Below are positions 37,137 through 61,770 of a stretch of 64,000 nucleotides of DNA, one piece after another. The notes below the pieces were generated by a model that made no database searches, had not been told where the DNA came from, and saw only the letters and a list, made by a program, of their open reading frames with translations. The position numbers were made by a program, and so were the translations under genes. Numbering within the stretch: the first letter of the stretch is position 1; each line of letters starts with the position of its first letter. Source of the stretch: Capitulum mitella (taxonomy: Eukaryota > Arthropoda > Thecostraca > Pollicipedomorpha > Pollicipedidae); NCBI GenBank assembly GCA_030062745.1, contig CP099840.1:992001-1056000 (forward strand). Direction: 5' to 3'.

Positions 37137-37680
37137 GAGGGGGGGAGAATGAGGGAAAAGCATTAAATTTTGATGAGTGAAGCTGAAGAGCAAATCACCT
37201 TCGCATGGCACACTCTGAGCTGAATATTGACGGCGTGATTGATCTTCCTGTGACGGAAGAGCTTGAGGGACTGTGATTGTGTTATTACCTCTATCGATCT
37301 CGCGCACACTGCATGAAGAACGCCTATGACCGACCAGTGTTACGGATTCCCGGGAAGACGATCAGCCGACCGCGTCATGCCAACATACATGGACAGACTG
37401 TGCGTTTTGCATGAGTGCTACAGAACGTGCCTAGATTGGCATTGTTTGGAGTGGATTTGATTCGAATTTGTTTGAATTTGAAATGCAATTGATTGTTTGA
37501 AAGTAAAATGCAAATGTTCCGTTATTGTTTCGACACCGACGTCCTGGCGTAATTACGTCTTTGCTTATTCGAGGTACTTTGTACTCTCATAGCGTCTTCA
37601 CAATGTGCGCAAGGCAGAATTTTGTCGGACTGTAACAAAATGGCGCTGTTTTGTATTGTTATGTTCTATCGCAGAGTCGT
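32186..37680. other. Intergenic, GC islands, no gene recognised
   Basis: GC-rich islands lie at about 32,200-32,450, 34,030-34,230 and 34,780-35,150, the second with ATTAATGG and ATTAGACC motifs at its edge. A (GA)n tract is at 37,105-37,141. No gene, tRNA or element ends were found. Confidence 0.45.
37105..37141. repeat. (GA)n microsatellite
   Basis: A GA dinucleotide run with one C interruption, ending in a short G run. Confidence 0.9.
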
Positions 37681-37685
37681 TGCCC

Positions 37686-37761
37686 TTGTATGATATGTTA
37701 GCGGACTGGTAAGGTGCTTGCTACTCATCCAGGTGAGACAGGTTCAATTCCTGGCTACAAA
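37686..37761 (+). pseudogene. tRNA-like sequence with A and B boxes
   Basis: TAGCGGACTGG (37,699-37,709) fits a Pol III A box and GGTTCAATTCC (37,741-37,751) fits a B box at tRNA-like spacing. A 4-bp T stem (CAGG/CCTG) surrounds the B-box loop, followed by GCTACAA. The 5' acceptor strand pairs poorly and no clean anticodon stem is seen. This suggests a degraded tRNA or the head of a tRNA-derived SINE, not a functional tRNA. Confidence 0.4.
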
Positions 37762-37910
37762 TGTGGTATTTTCTTTGCTCGCATGCGCTTTTGCTTCCCG
37801 CGCTTGTCCCTCTTCCTCATTGGCCGGCTGACCCGTTACCACGTGATCCTAACCTGACCTCAGTAGCGGGTCGGCGAGCGATGGGCAGTCGGCCTCCCGA
37901 CTCGCTCCCG

Positions 37911-38077
37911 TGCGCGCTGGCTCAGGGCTACACTCTGAGGCGCACTCCTTGTCCTCCCCATTCTTCCCGTGCGCGCTGGCTCAGGGCTACTCTCTGAGGC
38001 GCACTCCTTGTTCTCCCCATCCTTCCTGTGCGCGCTGGTTCAGGGCTACTCCCTGAGGCGCACTCCTTGTCCTTTCC
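37911..38077 (+). repeat. 59-bp tandem repeat, three copies
   Basis: Copies start at 37,911, 37,970 and 38,029 with TGCGCGCTGG and continue with CTGAGGCGCACTCCTTG. The last is partial. The array begins 150 bp after the tRNA-like sequence. Confidence 0.9.
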
Positions 38078-39130
38078 TGACATCTCCTCGCACACTTCTT
38101 TCTCATTTTGTCTCCTTGCTGGTGGAAACATGTAGCCACAGATCTCTTTGTGGCGAGCCGAGTTGCTCCGTCGTTAACTGCATTTCTGTTGGTCTGGTCG
38201 ATTGAGGACAGTTAATAGAAGGCTCGTTTCTGAGATCCAGGTGTTTTCGTTTGGCTTCTTGAGATCCTGAGGCGGACGGCGACGGTGGAGCGTAACAGTA
38301 TCATTGTAATGCATCTCTCCTTTTGAACGCATGTTGTGCCATGCATCGGTAATAATGCACTAGGCTGCCCGGTGTGAGACAGGCAACGAGGTTCGGTACC
38401 CACATTAGCCCAATGATAACTGACTGGAAGCAGACAGGGTCATATGGACCACTGAACGGATGTGTCATGGACTTGACGTTACATGGAGTATTCTCCAGCG
38501 TCACCTGGCTTCATGCTAGGGAAAGATCCCTCCAGATTCGCTTCCATTTGAGCATCACTGTCGAGATCTGAAAACAGATACTACTTAATATGAGCCTAAT
38601 CCAAGCCATCCAATGTAAACGACTGTGGAAAACTGAGGAATTTTGACCGATTGCTATACGCTGTCGGACTCGCAGAATTCAGTTCTTTTTGGCATGCGGA
38701 ACTTCGCCAACCCAAGCTACTGGTCAGGCCTCTTTGTTTGCGTCGAATGTCGGCAAATGTTCATCGTCCACAGCAATCCTGCTCAACCACTATAATTCAA
38801 CGGCTGTAAAATGTTCCCGTGCGCCAGAGTGACCAGCATACAGCCACAGTAAAAGCTACAATTGACCACATTCGGGAATCTGCCACCAGATTTGCGGCCA
38901 GTCCGCCAGAAAAGGCTTTCTCCGAAAAGCAAAGCCTCCCAGCTGAAATGCTCAGCACTGCATATCAGACGGAATAACGGGGCAGTTCCGCTGCCCAATC
39001 GGAAGCAAACGTGCTCTGAACCCCTGCAATCCGGTAAAATCAGTCGACAGCCTTTACCAACGGTTGTGTTTTTTCCCCTTTTGCGGAAAGACGAACGCTC
39101 TGGGCGAGGCAATTTGCCAGCGATATGCAT
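38078..39130. other. Intergenic, no gene recognised
   Basis: Unique sequence with no domain-bearing frame or repeat ends. Confidence 0.45.
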
Positions 39131-39200
39131 GACCTGACCACCGCTGAGACATAGCACACAACCATGCCCTGACCTGACCACCGCTGAGACATAGCACACA
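39131..39200 (+). repeat. 30-bp direct repeat, 40-bp period
   Basis: GACCTGACCACCGCTGAGAC and the ATAGCACACA that follows occur identically at 39,131-39,160 and 39,171-39,200. Confidence 0.9.
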
Positions 39201-39272
39201 TTTCATGCACTCCCACGTGATCACACTCACTTCCTCACTTACGTACATCAAAACTTAGTAGACACATAGGAC

Positions 39273-39616
39273 GAAATTATTGCATGTGTGCTGTGTATTC
39301 AGCTTGTGTTCACAACGTCAGTAACGGCATAAAGGGCATACGGGTGAACCCACAATTTACACAAATAAAGGTTGGAACCTGAAGTGAGGAGAAGAATGAA
39401 AACTGGCACCATTCTACGGAAAATTTTTGCGGAGTGACCTCAAATACTTTTGTGTTGAGAGATAACCTTGTGCTTTCTGGCAGAGTCGTTCACTGAGTTA
39501 CTAATTAAAGAAACTGCTGCTTGCAAATCAAATGACAAGGATAAAAATGCAGGTAATGGAGTGCCCCCATATCAGTTGAACACAAGTTGAATACACAGCA
39601 CACATGCAATAATTTC
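39273..39616. mobile_element. Inverted-repeat (MITE- or foldback-like) element
   Basis: 39-bp arms at 39,273-39,311 and 39,578-39,616 are inverted copies matching at 38 of 39 positions. They enclose 266 bp with no coding potential. The size and layout suit a miniature inverted-repeat or foldback element. No target-site duplication is obvious next to the arms, so the family is unassigned and the true ends may lie elsewhere. Confidence 0.6.
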
Positions 39617-42600
39617 ATTGGAGACCAATCCATATCCCGGGATCCCTATTGGAGCAGGCTATCATAGCCGAACTTTTTCAGTTCATAACCAATCAGCAGT
39701 GTGGTATTGATTGCATTGATTCGTCCTGACCCCTCCACACAGCGGCTCTTAGGACGCAGTCAGTACATGTAAACAGACAAAACACAGCCCGCATTATCTC
39801 AGCACTTCCCTACCGCCTCACCCTACCACCCTCCCCCTTCCTCAACCCCGGTTCCACAGTCAACAGCACCGACTTAGTTGGGCCCGGCCCGGAGGCGCTC
39901 TAATAATTGCTGCCGCGAGGTGGCCCCGATCACATGCCGCGGCAGCCTGTTCCTGGCGGCAGCAGCTCTGCATGGGAAGAGCCGCTGCATGGCAGTGAGA
40001 CGGACGCTCGGCAAGTGAAGGACGGCGGCGCCAGCGGCGGCAGCGCGTGTTTGACGCTCAGACACAGCGCCACGAGGGCGAAACAAGCGCCGCAACGAGG
40101 CAGCGGCGGCGGAGACGCGCAGCGCGGTACGCGTTCAGTGCATCGCGACGCCTCGTCAACTGCCTCATGCTGGGCCAGCCAAACGAGCCGAAGGTGGGGG
40201 TGACGTACTGATATCGGCGCAGACCGGCGACCAGTCTGGCTGTCAAGTGGACGGTCTGCTGTGGGCGGTTAAGCTGGCAGACGGCAGTTTAACGCCGGAC
40301 TGACGGGCAGTTCTGGAGGTGGGGAAGACAGGATTGGACAATGAATTTTAGAATGTCTGGAACCAAGTGAGGACGAATTTTGGAAACAGGCATGATTGCA
40401 TTGGATCGCCTGACCTCGGAAGAAATTCGCAGCACAGGATCTGGCCGTAGAAAACAGCATTTACACTATAGCATACAATACACATATAACAAAATCATTC
40501 GAGGTCATTTCTTCTGCTCGTATGGATTTATTGGATCAGGCCATCATAACTGGACTTCTTTCAGTCATTGCCAACCAGATCTGTTTTACAAGGGTCATCT
40601 GTGCCTTAGAGATAGATAACAGACAGATGGCTCCATCCCTCTTGACATAACTAACAACGATAAAGAGACATAACGACAATAATAATAATAATGCCTGCGT
40701 AACAAGGACGTCGTTCTTCTGAGAAGGTCCTGGCCTATCCAATGTTGATTTGGGTCCCCCAATGTTTGTTTGTCCCCGTAATATTTTCTGCCGGTTTTTA
40801 AGGGAAATGAGTAATAATAAGGAAAAGAACGGTCGCAGTAGATAACAGACAGGAAGAAAGTAAAAAACGAAGGCTAAAGCGATGTTTCCATCTATCTTTC
40901 ATCTTCTGTATACGTATATATAGGTGTATATGTACATATGGATATATATGCCTAAATACATGGGGATAAATGTAGTTTTTTATGTGATGGTTAGTAACAA
41001 AAAAGCCATAAATTTCCGCTGGTCAATGTGTAGTGGGCTAAATCCGTCGAGAAACTAACATTTGGAGGGAGGTTCGGTTGTCGGCCCTCGGCTCGCCCCC
41101 CCATCATTTGCAGAAATCGACACCCCTGCTGCGTAATTGCGCTACAAATTCGCAAAATATTTTCTTTAAAGTTACTAATCAGAGGACAGTAAACTAAACA
41201 GGGGACAGTAAAATTGTCTTTTACAACCGCTAACTGATCCACGTTCCACAACATCCAGATATAAAATGCAGCAAGACCTTTCCCGGAGAGCTTCCGATCC
41301 CCGCAATTTTTCGGACACCCGTGAGCGGTCCGTTCAGTGTCTGTGACACAGCCTGACGTGGATCTGACCGAGTGGCGGCTGCCGGGCGGTCCCCGGCGCT
41401 GGAGCTGACAGCGGCGGTCACGGCGGCAGACGTGTGATCAGCCCCCGCCGCGCTGATCGGAGAGGGCCAGCCGAGGGTGGCCGCCGGGCGACGCTCTCCA
41501 CCAGAGGCGCCGCCAGGGGGAGCATCGGACGTGCGACGACGCCGGGGAGCTATCGTCATGAAAAACTCTCGTGCTTTCTCCCGTCAGGGCTCAGACAGCG
41601 AACGCCACGTCCGACGGTGAGCCGCCTCCGTCGGTCTGGCCGCGCCCCTGCCCTGCTGTCAGCCTCCGGCAGCCGAACACAGCAGCCATCACGACTCCGA
41701 GTGTCGCTGCGGGGGTCGCGAATTAATTCGCCGCCCGACCGTCGGCGGCGGCCTCGTCCGCAGAGACGCGCGTCTAATGTCGCGCAATTAAAGCGCCGTG
41801 TTAAACCTAGCCACTGGAAAACGTTAGCGGCGCGCGGCGGTCGCGCCTGAGACGCATGGCCGCCTTAACTCATTGTCTCAGCGGGCGACACGATGCAAAT
41901 GGGGGCTAAACGTCACGCGCTGGTAGACCATTTTTCTCCCCGCTGGCGGTGGAGCGGCGCCGAACACAATGGGAAGGCGATACGGGGCGCGTCATCCTGG
42001 CGAAATGCGTCAGAAACGGCGCAACGGCGCCACGAACGGGAGGCCTGCGTCCGCCCGCCGCACACGCCGGAGCGACGGCGGACCGCCGCGTGGCACCAGG
42101 GGTCCCGCGGGGCCCCGAGGGACCCGGCTGGAGACGGCTGACGGGACTGCCGCGGGTGGACGGTGCTGACGGTTGGCCTCTTCGTCGGGGTCATTAGCTG
42201 GGGTCGGACGGTTCACAGCTGCGTCCCCGCCGGGCCGACGCTGCCCGGCGTGGTCATGGACAGACCCATGCTCGGCTGAGAGGTGATGCAGCTAATGGCT
42301 ATTGATCTGTACAACCACGCTCTTTTTTTAATAGGAAGGGGTTTCGTCAGATGTTCATTTGACGCAGACAATGTTATGATCTTTCAAATAAATTACCCAA
42401 AGTAACGCGAGCGAAAGATCATACACTCGAATGCCAGATCGAGCTTCAGCCAACAGTCCTCTTCACAGTCCGTTACTAGTGGCCCTCCCCACGCACAAGG
42501 ACACGCGGACCCGCGCCTCCCCACACTGGTCCCGCCGGCGGTCACCGGCCGACCGGCGCCCGGCCGGCCGGCCTGGCCAACATGAGTTACGGCCGGCGAC

Positions 42601-43004
42601 GGACGACGCACAAGTTTGCCCCGGCCGCCGCGTTGTTGATAAAATCGGCCCCAACTTTGCGGCGTCGCGGCGAATTGGCGCCGGCGTCCGTTTTCCTAAG
42701 CAGACGCCTGGGGGCATTTTCCGGCCGCCGAGGTTCCAATCCATCAGATGGCAGAAATGAGTTATATCCAATTCAATTACACGGCCACGCTGGTGTTTTT
42801 CATCGCCCGCGCGGCGAACTTTTCACGCAGTAAAACGGAAATAAGCTCAAGAATCAAATCAATTTAGATAATGGGCGACGCTGTCCAGATGTCGCCCCTA
42901 AATTCCACGCAAAAAGACACGCGCGTCCCTGCGCCCGATAGCGTTGAAGCAGGGAGAGTCCCACAGGGGCCAGCAACACAAAAAGCTGCAGACGGGAAGT
43001 CGTG
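39617..43004. other. Intergenic, GC islands, no gene recognised
   Basis: GC-rich islands lie at about 39,880-40,210, 41,280-41,900 and 42,460-42,830. The second contains GAATTAATTC, GCAATTAAAG and an ATGCAAAT octamer at 41,893-41,900. The third leads into AT-rich motifs (CAATTCAATTAC, AATCAATTTAG). These look regulatory in texture, but no exon was identified. A short (AAT)n run is near 40,680. Confidence 0.4.
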
Positions 43005-43010
43005 TTTATT
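43005..43010 (-). terminator. Candidate poly(A) signal of the zinc-finger gene
   Basis: TTTATT on + reads AATAAA on -, 1.36 kb beyond the stop codon at 44,367. It is the first canonical signal I find. A non-canonical nearer site is possible. Confidence 0.25.
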
Positions 43011-44366
43011 ATCAAAACGTGGGACTCCACGAGAGGAACTCTGTGCAGATATAAATACATTTCACTGGATTTCGGGACAGCATCTCGACGCGCGAGAACA
43101 AATTAAAACAGTCACCACGCATCATATCGCTAACTTTGCTCTCAGCAAATGCGGCGTCGGCGGCCGGAGTTTCCGACCGCTCACTCCGCGGGGAGATGGG
43201 CCAGGCCGGCGGTGCGGATGGAGCACGCCACAGCAGCGGCGGCGGCGGATGCGGTCTCCTGAATCACGCCGCGAACGGCCGCGGTCCGTCCGACCGGCCG
43301 CCGGCCGCCATTCCGGGCCGGCAAAGGGGCCCGTTCTGCGGGGCGCCGGCGGGCCGGGCCGTCCGCGCCGGACGGCGACGAGCGCCGCTCACGAACGGCC
43401 GGCCGGCCGGTCCGACACAGACCAGACACGGCCGCCGCCGCCGCCGGCAGCGCACACCACCGGCCGGCCGGCCGGCCCGCCGCCGTCCAGACGCGGCCTT
43501 CGCAGAACGTCGCCGGCGGAGAGACGGCCGGGCCGGGCAGCGCCGCCGCGCCAAGACTGGGCAAGACAAAGTGGTCCGAACACGACCGCCACTCGGCGGG
43601 GGTCAGCAGCACGGCGCGGCGACGCCCCGTGGACTGGCGAGCGGATGGCAAGACGATCGGCAGGCGTGCGCGCTCCTTCGCGGGAGCTTACATAACCCTG
43701 CGACGGCACACGACAGGCTATTGCTACTTGGCAAGCTCGTCTGCCCAGACGTGGGCCATGAAGTAGACGGAACAGCTGCCAAAAACGGCGCGGGCATGTC
43801 AAACACAGGGCGTAAAGACATATAAACAACAACAAAAGCCCATTAACGATTGACGCTATTCTTCGCTTCGTGCAGCAAGGAGAGAAAATGCTGCTTCCGT
43901 ATGCCCCCTCACGCCGCCAGGCATTAAAAGCCAAGTAAAAATGTTCGAAAAACCCAAAGTCCGCTTCTCCCAACACGTCCTCTCTCACAGCCCTGTGTCG
44001 CCACATATGTCCGTATCGTCCGGCCAAATACCAACAGCCATACCGCCGCCGTTTCTCTTTACACCGTCCGCCTGGCGTGGGCAGCTCCGCAGTCTCCGGT
44101 CCTCGCAGCCGCCACAGGCTCCGCTGCCGCGCTCCGGCCCGGCGACCTCCCGGCTTCCGATACTCGCGCACACATCGCTACACTCCAGCCGCCGAGCCTC
44201 CGCCGTCCCGGCTCCACCACGCGGCCCGCTCCGGCGCGCCACTCGTCCACGACGTCACACAGCCCAGCCGGGACACAGCCGACGTCCTCGAGCGGCACCG
44301 TCCAACGTCGCACAGCGCGCTCTCACCAGACGCGCTTCTCACGGCTCTCTCCGCCGTCCGAGCGGC
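43011..44366 (-). other. Presumed 3' UTR / downstream region of the zinc-finger gene
   Basis: It has no recognisable coding exon in any frame. A GC-rich island at about 43,130-43,680 keeps many frames open on both strands through lack of A/T, which explains long Arg/Pro/Gly-rich translations that are not genes. Confidence 0.35.
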
Positions 44367-56727
<12,361 letters not shown>

Positions 56728-57314
56728 CTCTGCCGCCGCCGCCGCAGCTGTGAACAAGTGTCTCACTGTATACACATCAAATAAACAAGACAGCCAGCCA
56801 AAGCCAAGCAAAATCATATTGCTTTCAGCTTCCATGATGGTTTCTACAAGCTCAATCACACGCACACTGCAATCTACTCCAACAACTAAAACATAATATG
56901 GGCCCTACCTGAGCACATTTCAGACAGTCCACCCCCTTTTACAGCAAGCATGGTCTTTCCACTTTCATATGCAGAGGCAGACCACTGGACAGGAAATCAA
57001 AGACAGGAAAACCACTGTCTAGTACCAGTAAGCTCACTATTATATCATTCATGAAAACAACACAAAAGGTATTTCAGACACATGTTATAAAAAATCACTG
57101 TAGGATCAAGCAGCCACCAGAGACAGAGATTCACACTGCCATCTATATTTGGATACAACAGAAAGACAAAGCGTACTATTAGTCGTGAAATAGCCTCAGT
57201 TTCATTACCACCATGCATGCCACTAACTCCAATATTTCTGATGTTTTCGCCCAACACAATAAACAACAGTACAGTCATCATCTTTAATGACGGTAGCACA
57301 TATAACATGCTTTC

Positions 57315-57318
57315 TTAA
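57315..57318. other. Left TTAA target-site duplication
   Basis: TTAA immediately precedes CCCG at the left end of the piggyBac-like element. Confidence 0.65.
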
Positions 57319-58534
57319 CCCGTCCCCGACTGGGGGGGGGCCAGTTGACTGCCCCCCCCTGAGGTTTTTCTGGGACTGCGAGAGAACGAAGAAACACAGA
57401 GTCACGAAACTTTGTGTACCTTTTGCTCCACCAATTTTACATCTCGTGTCAAAAATTTTGACCTCAGGTCAGGTCAGGTGCCTGACCTAGGTCAGGTCAA
57501 ACGGACCTTTGTCAAAAAAGTTTAGCGCCCTGTATCTTTCTCGGAAAGCAAGATATCTCAATAATACTTCCAGGGATTAGTGATCGTGATAGATGCAACA
57601 AATCTGCTGAGACTTTTCGGAATTTCCCGGGTCACTGACCTAAGGTCAAGCCCATTTTTAACACATGTTGCCGTTTTTATCGGAAATTAACGGGATATTT
57701 CACAACATTTTTAGTGTGGAGTGAAGAAGACATCTAGTTACTGTCGTTGGGAAAAGTATCAATGACTTCCAGCCATTGACCTGAGATCAGGTCACGAATA
57801 ACTGTAGTGAGCCAAAAAGTACCACCGTCAAAATCGACGATGAATTATTCAGAATGGGTAAAAAATGGCAGAACTAGCTTGCACAGACGTAAGTAACACT
57901 AGGAACCTCAAAAAGTTTGAAAAAGTAGCATATTTTGGAAATAAACAGGCTCTCGCGAATAAAGCTCCGCCAATTGTGTAGATTGGTAACTGATTCATTT
58001 TTCCAGAATTTAAGCAGGAGAAACCATCACAAGAACCACAACGATCAATTAAATTTATATAGATCGTCTTTTTTCGCGAAAATAAAGGAACGCTAAAATT
58101 AGTTCCCGTCAATTTGGTACCGCATACGGCAGCGGCACAAGCCCACAGCTAACGCGAGAATTGCCGTGTCTTTAACTCAACGTTTCAGCGTATATATTGA
58201 ACAAATCTGGGAAATTAGACGTGTATGGGCATCCGCGGACCTTTACTTGTGCGCTGGTGCCTTTACCTATGAGTTATTAGTCACAGCCCTTGAGATTCAG
58301 GCCATTTCTCGGTCTCATGCAGTCGGCTATGAGAAAACATATATATGGCGTAAATTGGCTTACATATTATGTAAAACTAAAAATGAGACCAGTTTCGAGC
58401 TCTACGCGTCACAAGCTTTCCAACGGTGTGGTTAGTTTTATCGTGCGACCAACCGTTCGTGAGGTAGAGGGGGGCGGCCAATTGCCCCCCCCCCAGTCGC
58501 CCATGTTCGAAACGGACCGACGGTCGTGCGCGGG
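57319..58534. mobile_element. piggyBac-like non-autonomous element
   Basis: The 1,216-bp segment starts CCCGTCCCCGAC and ends in the inverted form GTCGTGCGCGGG. It is flanked by TTAA on both sides (57,315-57,318 and 58,535-58,538). A TTAA duplication with CCC/GGG ends is the piggyBac signature. Just inside each end are inverted G/C-homopolymer hairpins (G-run, CCAGTTGACTG or CCAATTG, C-run). No transposase frame remains, so it would need a partner element. It also contains a palindromic AGGTCA/TGACCT cluster near 57,465-57,500. Confidence 0.7.
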
Positions 58535-58538
58535 TTAA
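58535..58538. other. Right TTAA target-site duplication
   Basis: TTAA immediately follows CGGG at the right end of the element. Confidence 0.65.
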
Positions 58539-61500
58539 GATAACTATGTACCGAAAATGGACTAAATTGCAAACATCCAAAGGAACAGGACTGGGATATA
58601 GTCACAGTCACCCAACAAATAAATCAAGCATTACTACATGAGAATATACATATTTATGCATTGCTCACAAACATTTGGCCTTGACATAACAAAGAAAGTG
58701 CAAATGTTTTTCATATGTTTTGCTCAAGTGATAATGATCACAAAAACATACTATAGCAGGTCATACTATGGCCATGTTTTGGGCAGACCAATAACAGCAT
58801 AAGCACACCCTTAGAACAACAGAACCAGAGTCCTCATGAAATGTAATCTTTCAATGTTGGAAAAATGCCTATATGAATCTCAAATTGCATTCTGTTGCAA
58901 TCATAGTCATACCGTCACCAACGTCCACAGTTCAGGGCATACTATGCATATCTGCTTGCATTTATTTACCTTTACATTTAAATTAATGAACAGGATTATG
59001 TAAGTGTACCAGACACTCATCTCTGTACTATAAACACCTGGATGCTTGAGCATGAATGGCTGTGCACCCCAACACAACAAGAACAACAAACAGGTAAAAT
59101 AAATACTGGCTGTGGCTGTGCGGTCATGGGCGTGACTGTCTCAAGTTGAACAACTACTGAAATTTTGTGTATAGCACTAATGTGTATGCAGCTCATGTGT
59201 ACGCAGCTCGATAGATTATAGATGAAAGTTGATTTAAAACAGTGTGGACAAGCTGGCAAAATAAGCAAAGGTGATAAAAAGGTCAACAGTAAGATTTTGA
59301 CAGAGAGCTTACATTGAGGGAAAACAATCATAATAGTGGTTGTGCAGGGCCTGAAATGCTATAGTGATACACAGTATTTGCGATTTCAGCTGAAAAAAAC
59401 TGAAACACACATTATTTCCCCTGAAATGGATTGCATTGTCACTGCCGTGCCAGCAGCCAGATGCTCACATAAGGATTTTTGACATTTCTGCTTTAAGTTA
59501 AATGGTTTATTTTGGTGACATCTCGATGATGACTGGTCATCAGTCGGACCCAAGGTCCGATGAAAAATAATACAAGGGGCCTATAAATGAATAACATGCA
59601 AGATAAATCATCTTCCAAATAAAAAAGTTAGTACTAATATTATGATTTATATCAAAACTATGGAACAGTGAAATTTTGATTTTCAAGAAATACATAACCA
59701 GAGTTAAAATGTAGTGAAATTAAATATTTGGAAAAGAAATCTCAATATGACAATGAAAAATATCAACAAACAAAATGATGAAAAATTCCTTAACCTACAA
59801 TAGTAACCTTGCCTAACCCAACCTGAGCTAGCCTAAACTAAGCTTACCTAACCAGCACACAGCCCCTATTTAGATATAACCTAATACCATGCTTAACACA
59901 ACCCCTTTATTGGACAGAGCCAAGTCAAATTGCACCCTTTATCAGCCTGTGACCTCTAGTGCCCTATACCATGCTTCTTGCATGGGGTTGCACCTTCAGT
60001 GCAACATTTCCATCCCTTATTTCCAGGTGCCTCCAGAGAGAAACAAACTCTCCCTCTGTTGGGAGAGCATCCTGCATGATATGTGCATCCTGTATTGCAA
60101 TGATACAATTCAATATCATCATGTACCATCATAACAGCAATGATATAAGACACTGTAACAATGACAGAAGAGCATAATGGTAACACCCCCACCATTGGAA
60201 ACCCCACTTCCAATGTCATCCCCATATTAGACATATCTAGTTGCCATGGAGCATAAAATGCAATATTGTAATAACACTGGACATATCCCAACAACCATCT
60301 AATACAATAATATAACAATATAATAATTTGGCAATTCCTTTAAATTCAATTTGTGGTAACAAAAGGAAATTTTCATGCATATGACATCATCAAATGCTTA
60401 AAGATGTATGCACAATCTTCACACATCCCTAGTGACAACAATCTTAAGCTTGGAGGCATTACATTTTGCATGGTGAAATATTGCTTTTCTGTTTGCTGAT
60501 CCCAGCATGGTAGCACTGTACAGTACCTTATCATCACAACTTTATTGTTATTTTTCTAGAATTTCAGGCAGGCTAAAGTATGATTCAGAACAGGATGATA
60601 TATTTTTTACAGTGGTCAAAGTCACATAGAGAATTATTTCAAATTTAGCTGGCTGGAAGCTTACCTTTAGTCAACAAAAAAAACACCTTGCCTCCAGAAA
60701 AGTATCCATAAGAATTCTATGAACTTGCTGACAAGAGGACATAAATACTACCAAACAAACATGCATGAGTGTACTGAACCATATGGCACACTAGTATATG
60801 GTTGAGCAGACAAATTAAACTCAAAACATCTAGGCTGGACTGAATAAAGTACATACAGCACATGCCAAAAAACAAGAAGCATTTGGAGCCATTAATAAAG
60901 ACAAGACAAATGTGAAAAATAGGTTGAATAAAAGGATCCATACCAGATAAATTCAACGACAGTCCCAGATGAAACTTCAGGAGTCTAAGACAAACTACAA
61001 CCTGCAAGCACAGTACTCCTGCTGCACCCTCAGTGATGAATTCTGACATGGTTGACCAAAGACTGCCATGCATGGCCACACACATACACCATGTACACCT
61101 ACTTTACCACCTACTGTTTGTTTGGCCTGCCACCCCAATAAGTTATAATTTCTCTGGCTGCTAATTGCCAAATGCTGAGACTGTCAGCACAGTATTATAT
61201 TTTCATAACTGCAGCAACAGGCCACTGATGCCTTATAAGACACAAGACATGACTCAAGAGACAGATGTCTGAGCCCATGAGCTGCATATACTAACAGCAA
61301 ACAAGGAAACAAGCAGAACTGCAGCAAGCCATTTTTGAGTCATTCTTTTTAAAGCACTGTCACTAACTTATTGCATCGAACAAAAATGAGGAAGATACTC
61401 CTTCCTCTCAAAACCCAATCCTGCTTCTACCTTCCTGGATAACGGAGGCACAAAACAAAGTGAGAGGCGGCGAACCATTCTAAATGAGAAAAAAATTAAC

Positions 61501-61577
61501 AATGCAAAATTGTTGTGGATCCTAGACGTCCAAGTCAACAGGATATTTTCCGGCCGCAAGTTCTAGCGGCTTCAGTG
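58539..61577. other. AT-rich sequence, no gene recognised
   Basis: Within the presumed 5'-UTR intron. A degenerate CCTAACC/AGCCTAA patch lies at about 59,813-59,865. No domain-bearing ORF or RNA gene is seen on either strand. Confidence 0.45.
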
Positions 61578-61583
61578 ACTTAC

Positions 61584-61740
61584 TTGGCAAATAAAGAAGC
61601 TACAGCAATACTTCGTAGGGCTGTAACTCGTGCAAAGCGTCCGCAGTCCTTGCTCTGCTCCGACGCCTCTGGCTTTTCTCTGGCTGAATGATTCGCACAG
61701 TTCAACAAAACTCAGCGATCAAAACAAACGCAACGCTTGC
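61584..61740 (-). ncRNA. Candidate non-coding first exon (5' UTR)
   Basis: On the minus strand this segment runs from below a TATATA motif to a consensus donor (CCAA followed by GTAAGT at 61,583-61,578). It has no ATG-led domain-bearing frame. It is the best candidate for the first exon of the zinc-finger transcript, which needs an upstream exon because its ATG lies 20 nt after an acceptor. The exact start is uncertain and it could belong to another transcript. Confidence 0.4.
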
Positions 61741-61770
61741 CTGATAAGTGCTGCCACCTATATATTACTT
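61741..61770 (-). promoter_or_regulatory. TATA-type core promoter candidate (minus)
   Basis: TATATA at 61,764-61,759 on the minus strand lies roughly 20-30 nt upstream of TATCAGGC-like initiator sequence and of the candidate first exon. Confidence 0.35.

Larger units (their letters stand above)
56728..61583 (-). other. Short 5' UTR and presumed first intron of the zinc-finger gene
   Basis: An acceptor at 56,749-56,748 leaves a 20-nt UTR before the ATG. From about 56,900 upward the sequence becomes AT-rich and CpG-poor. No coding exon is recognised here. A piggyBac-like element occupies 57,319-58,534. The donor that would begin this intron is GTAAGT at 61,583-61,578. The splice pairing is inferred. 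Confidence 0.45.

Noticed and set aside
42871..44171. Long Arg/Pro/Gly-rich ORFs on both strands
   Set aside because: They are caused by stop-poor, extremely GC-rich sequence. The frames overlap on both strands and show no domain.
59805..59865. CCTAA-like motifs as interstitial arthropod telomere repeat
   Set aside because: The motifs are irregular (CCTAACCCAACC, GCCTAAACTAAG) and not in tandem 5-bp register. Too weak to claim.
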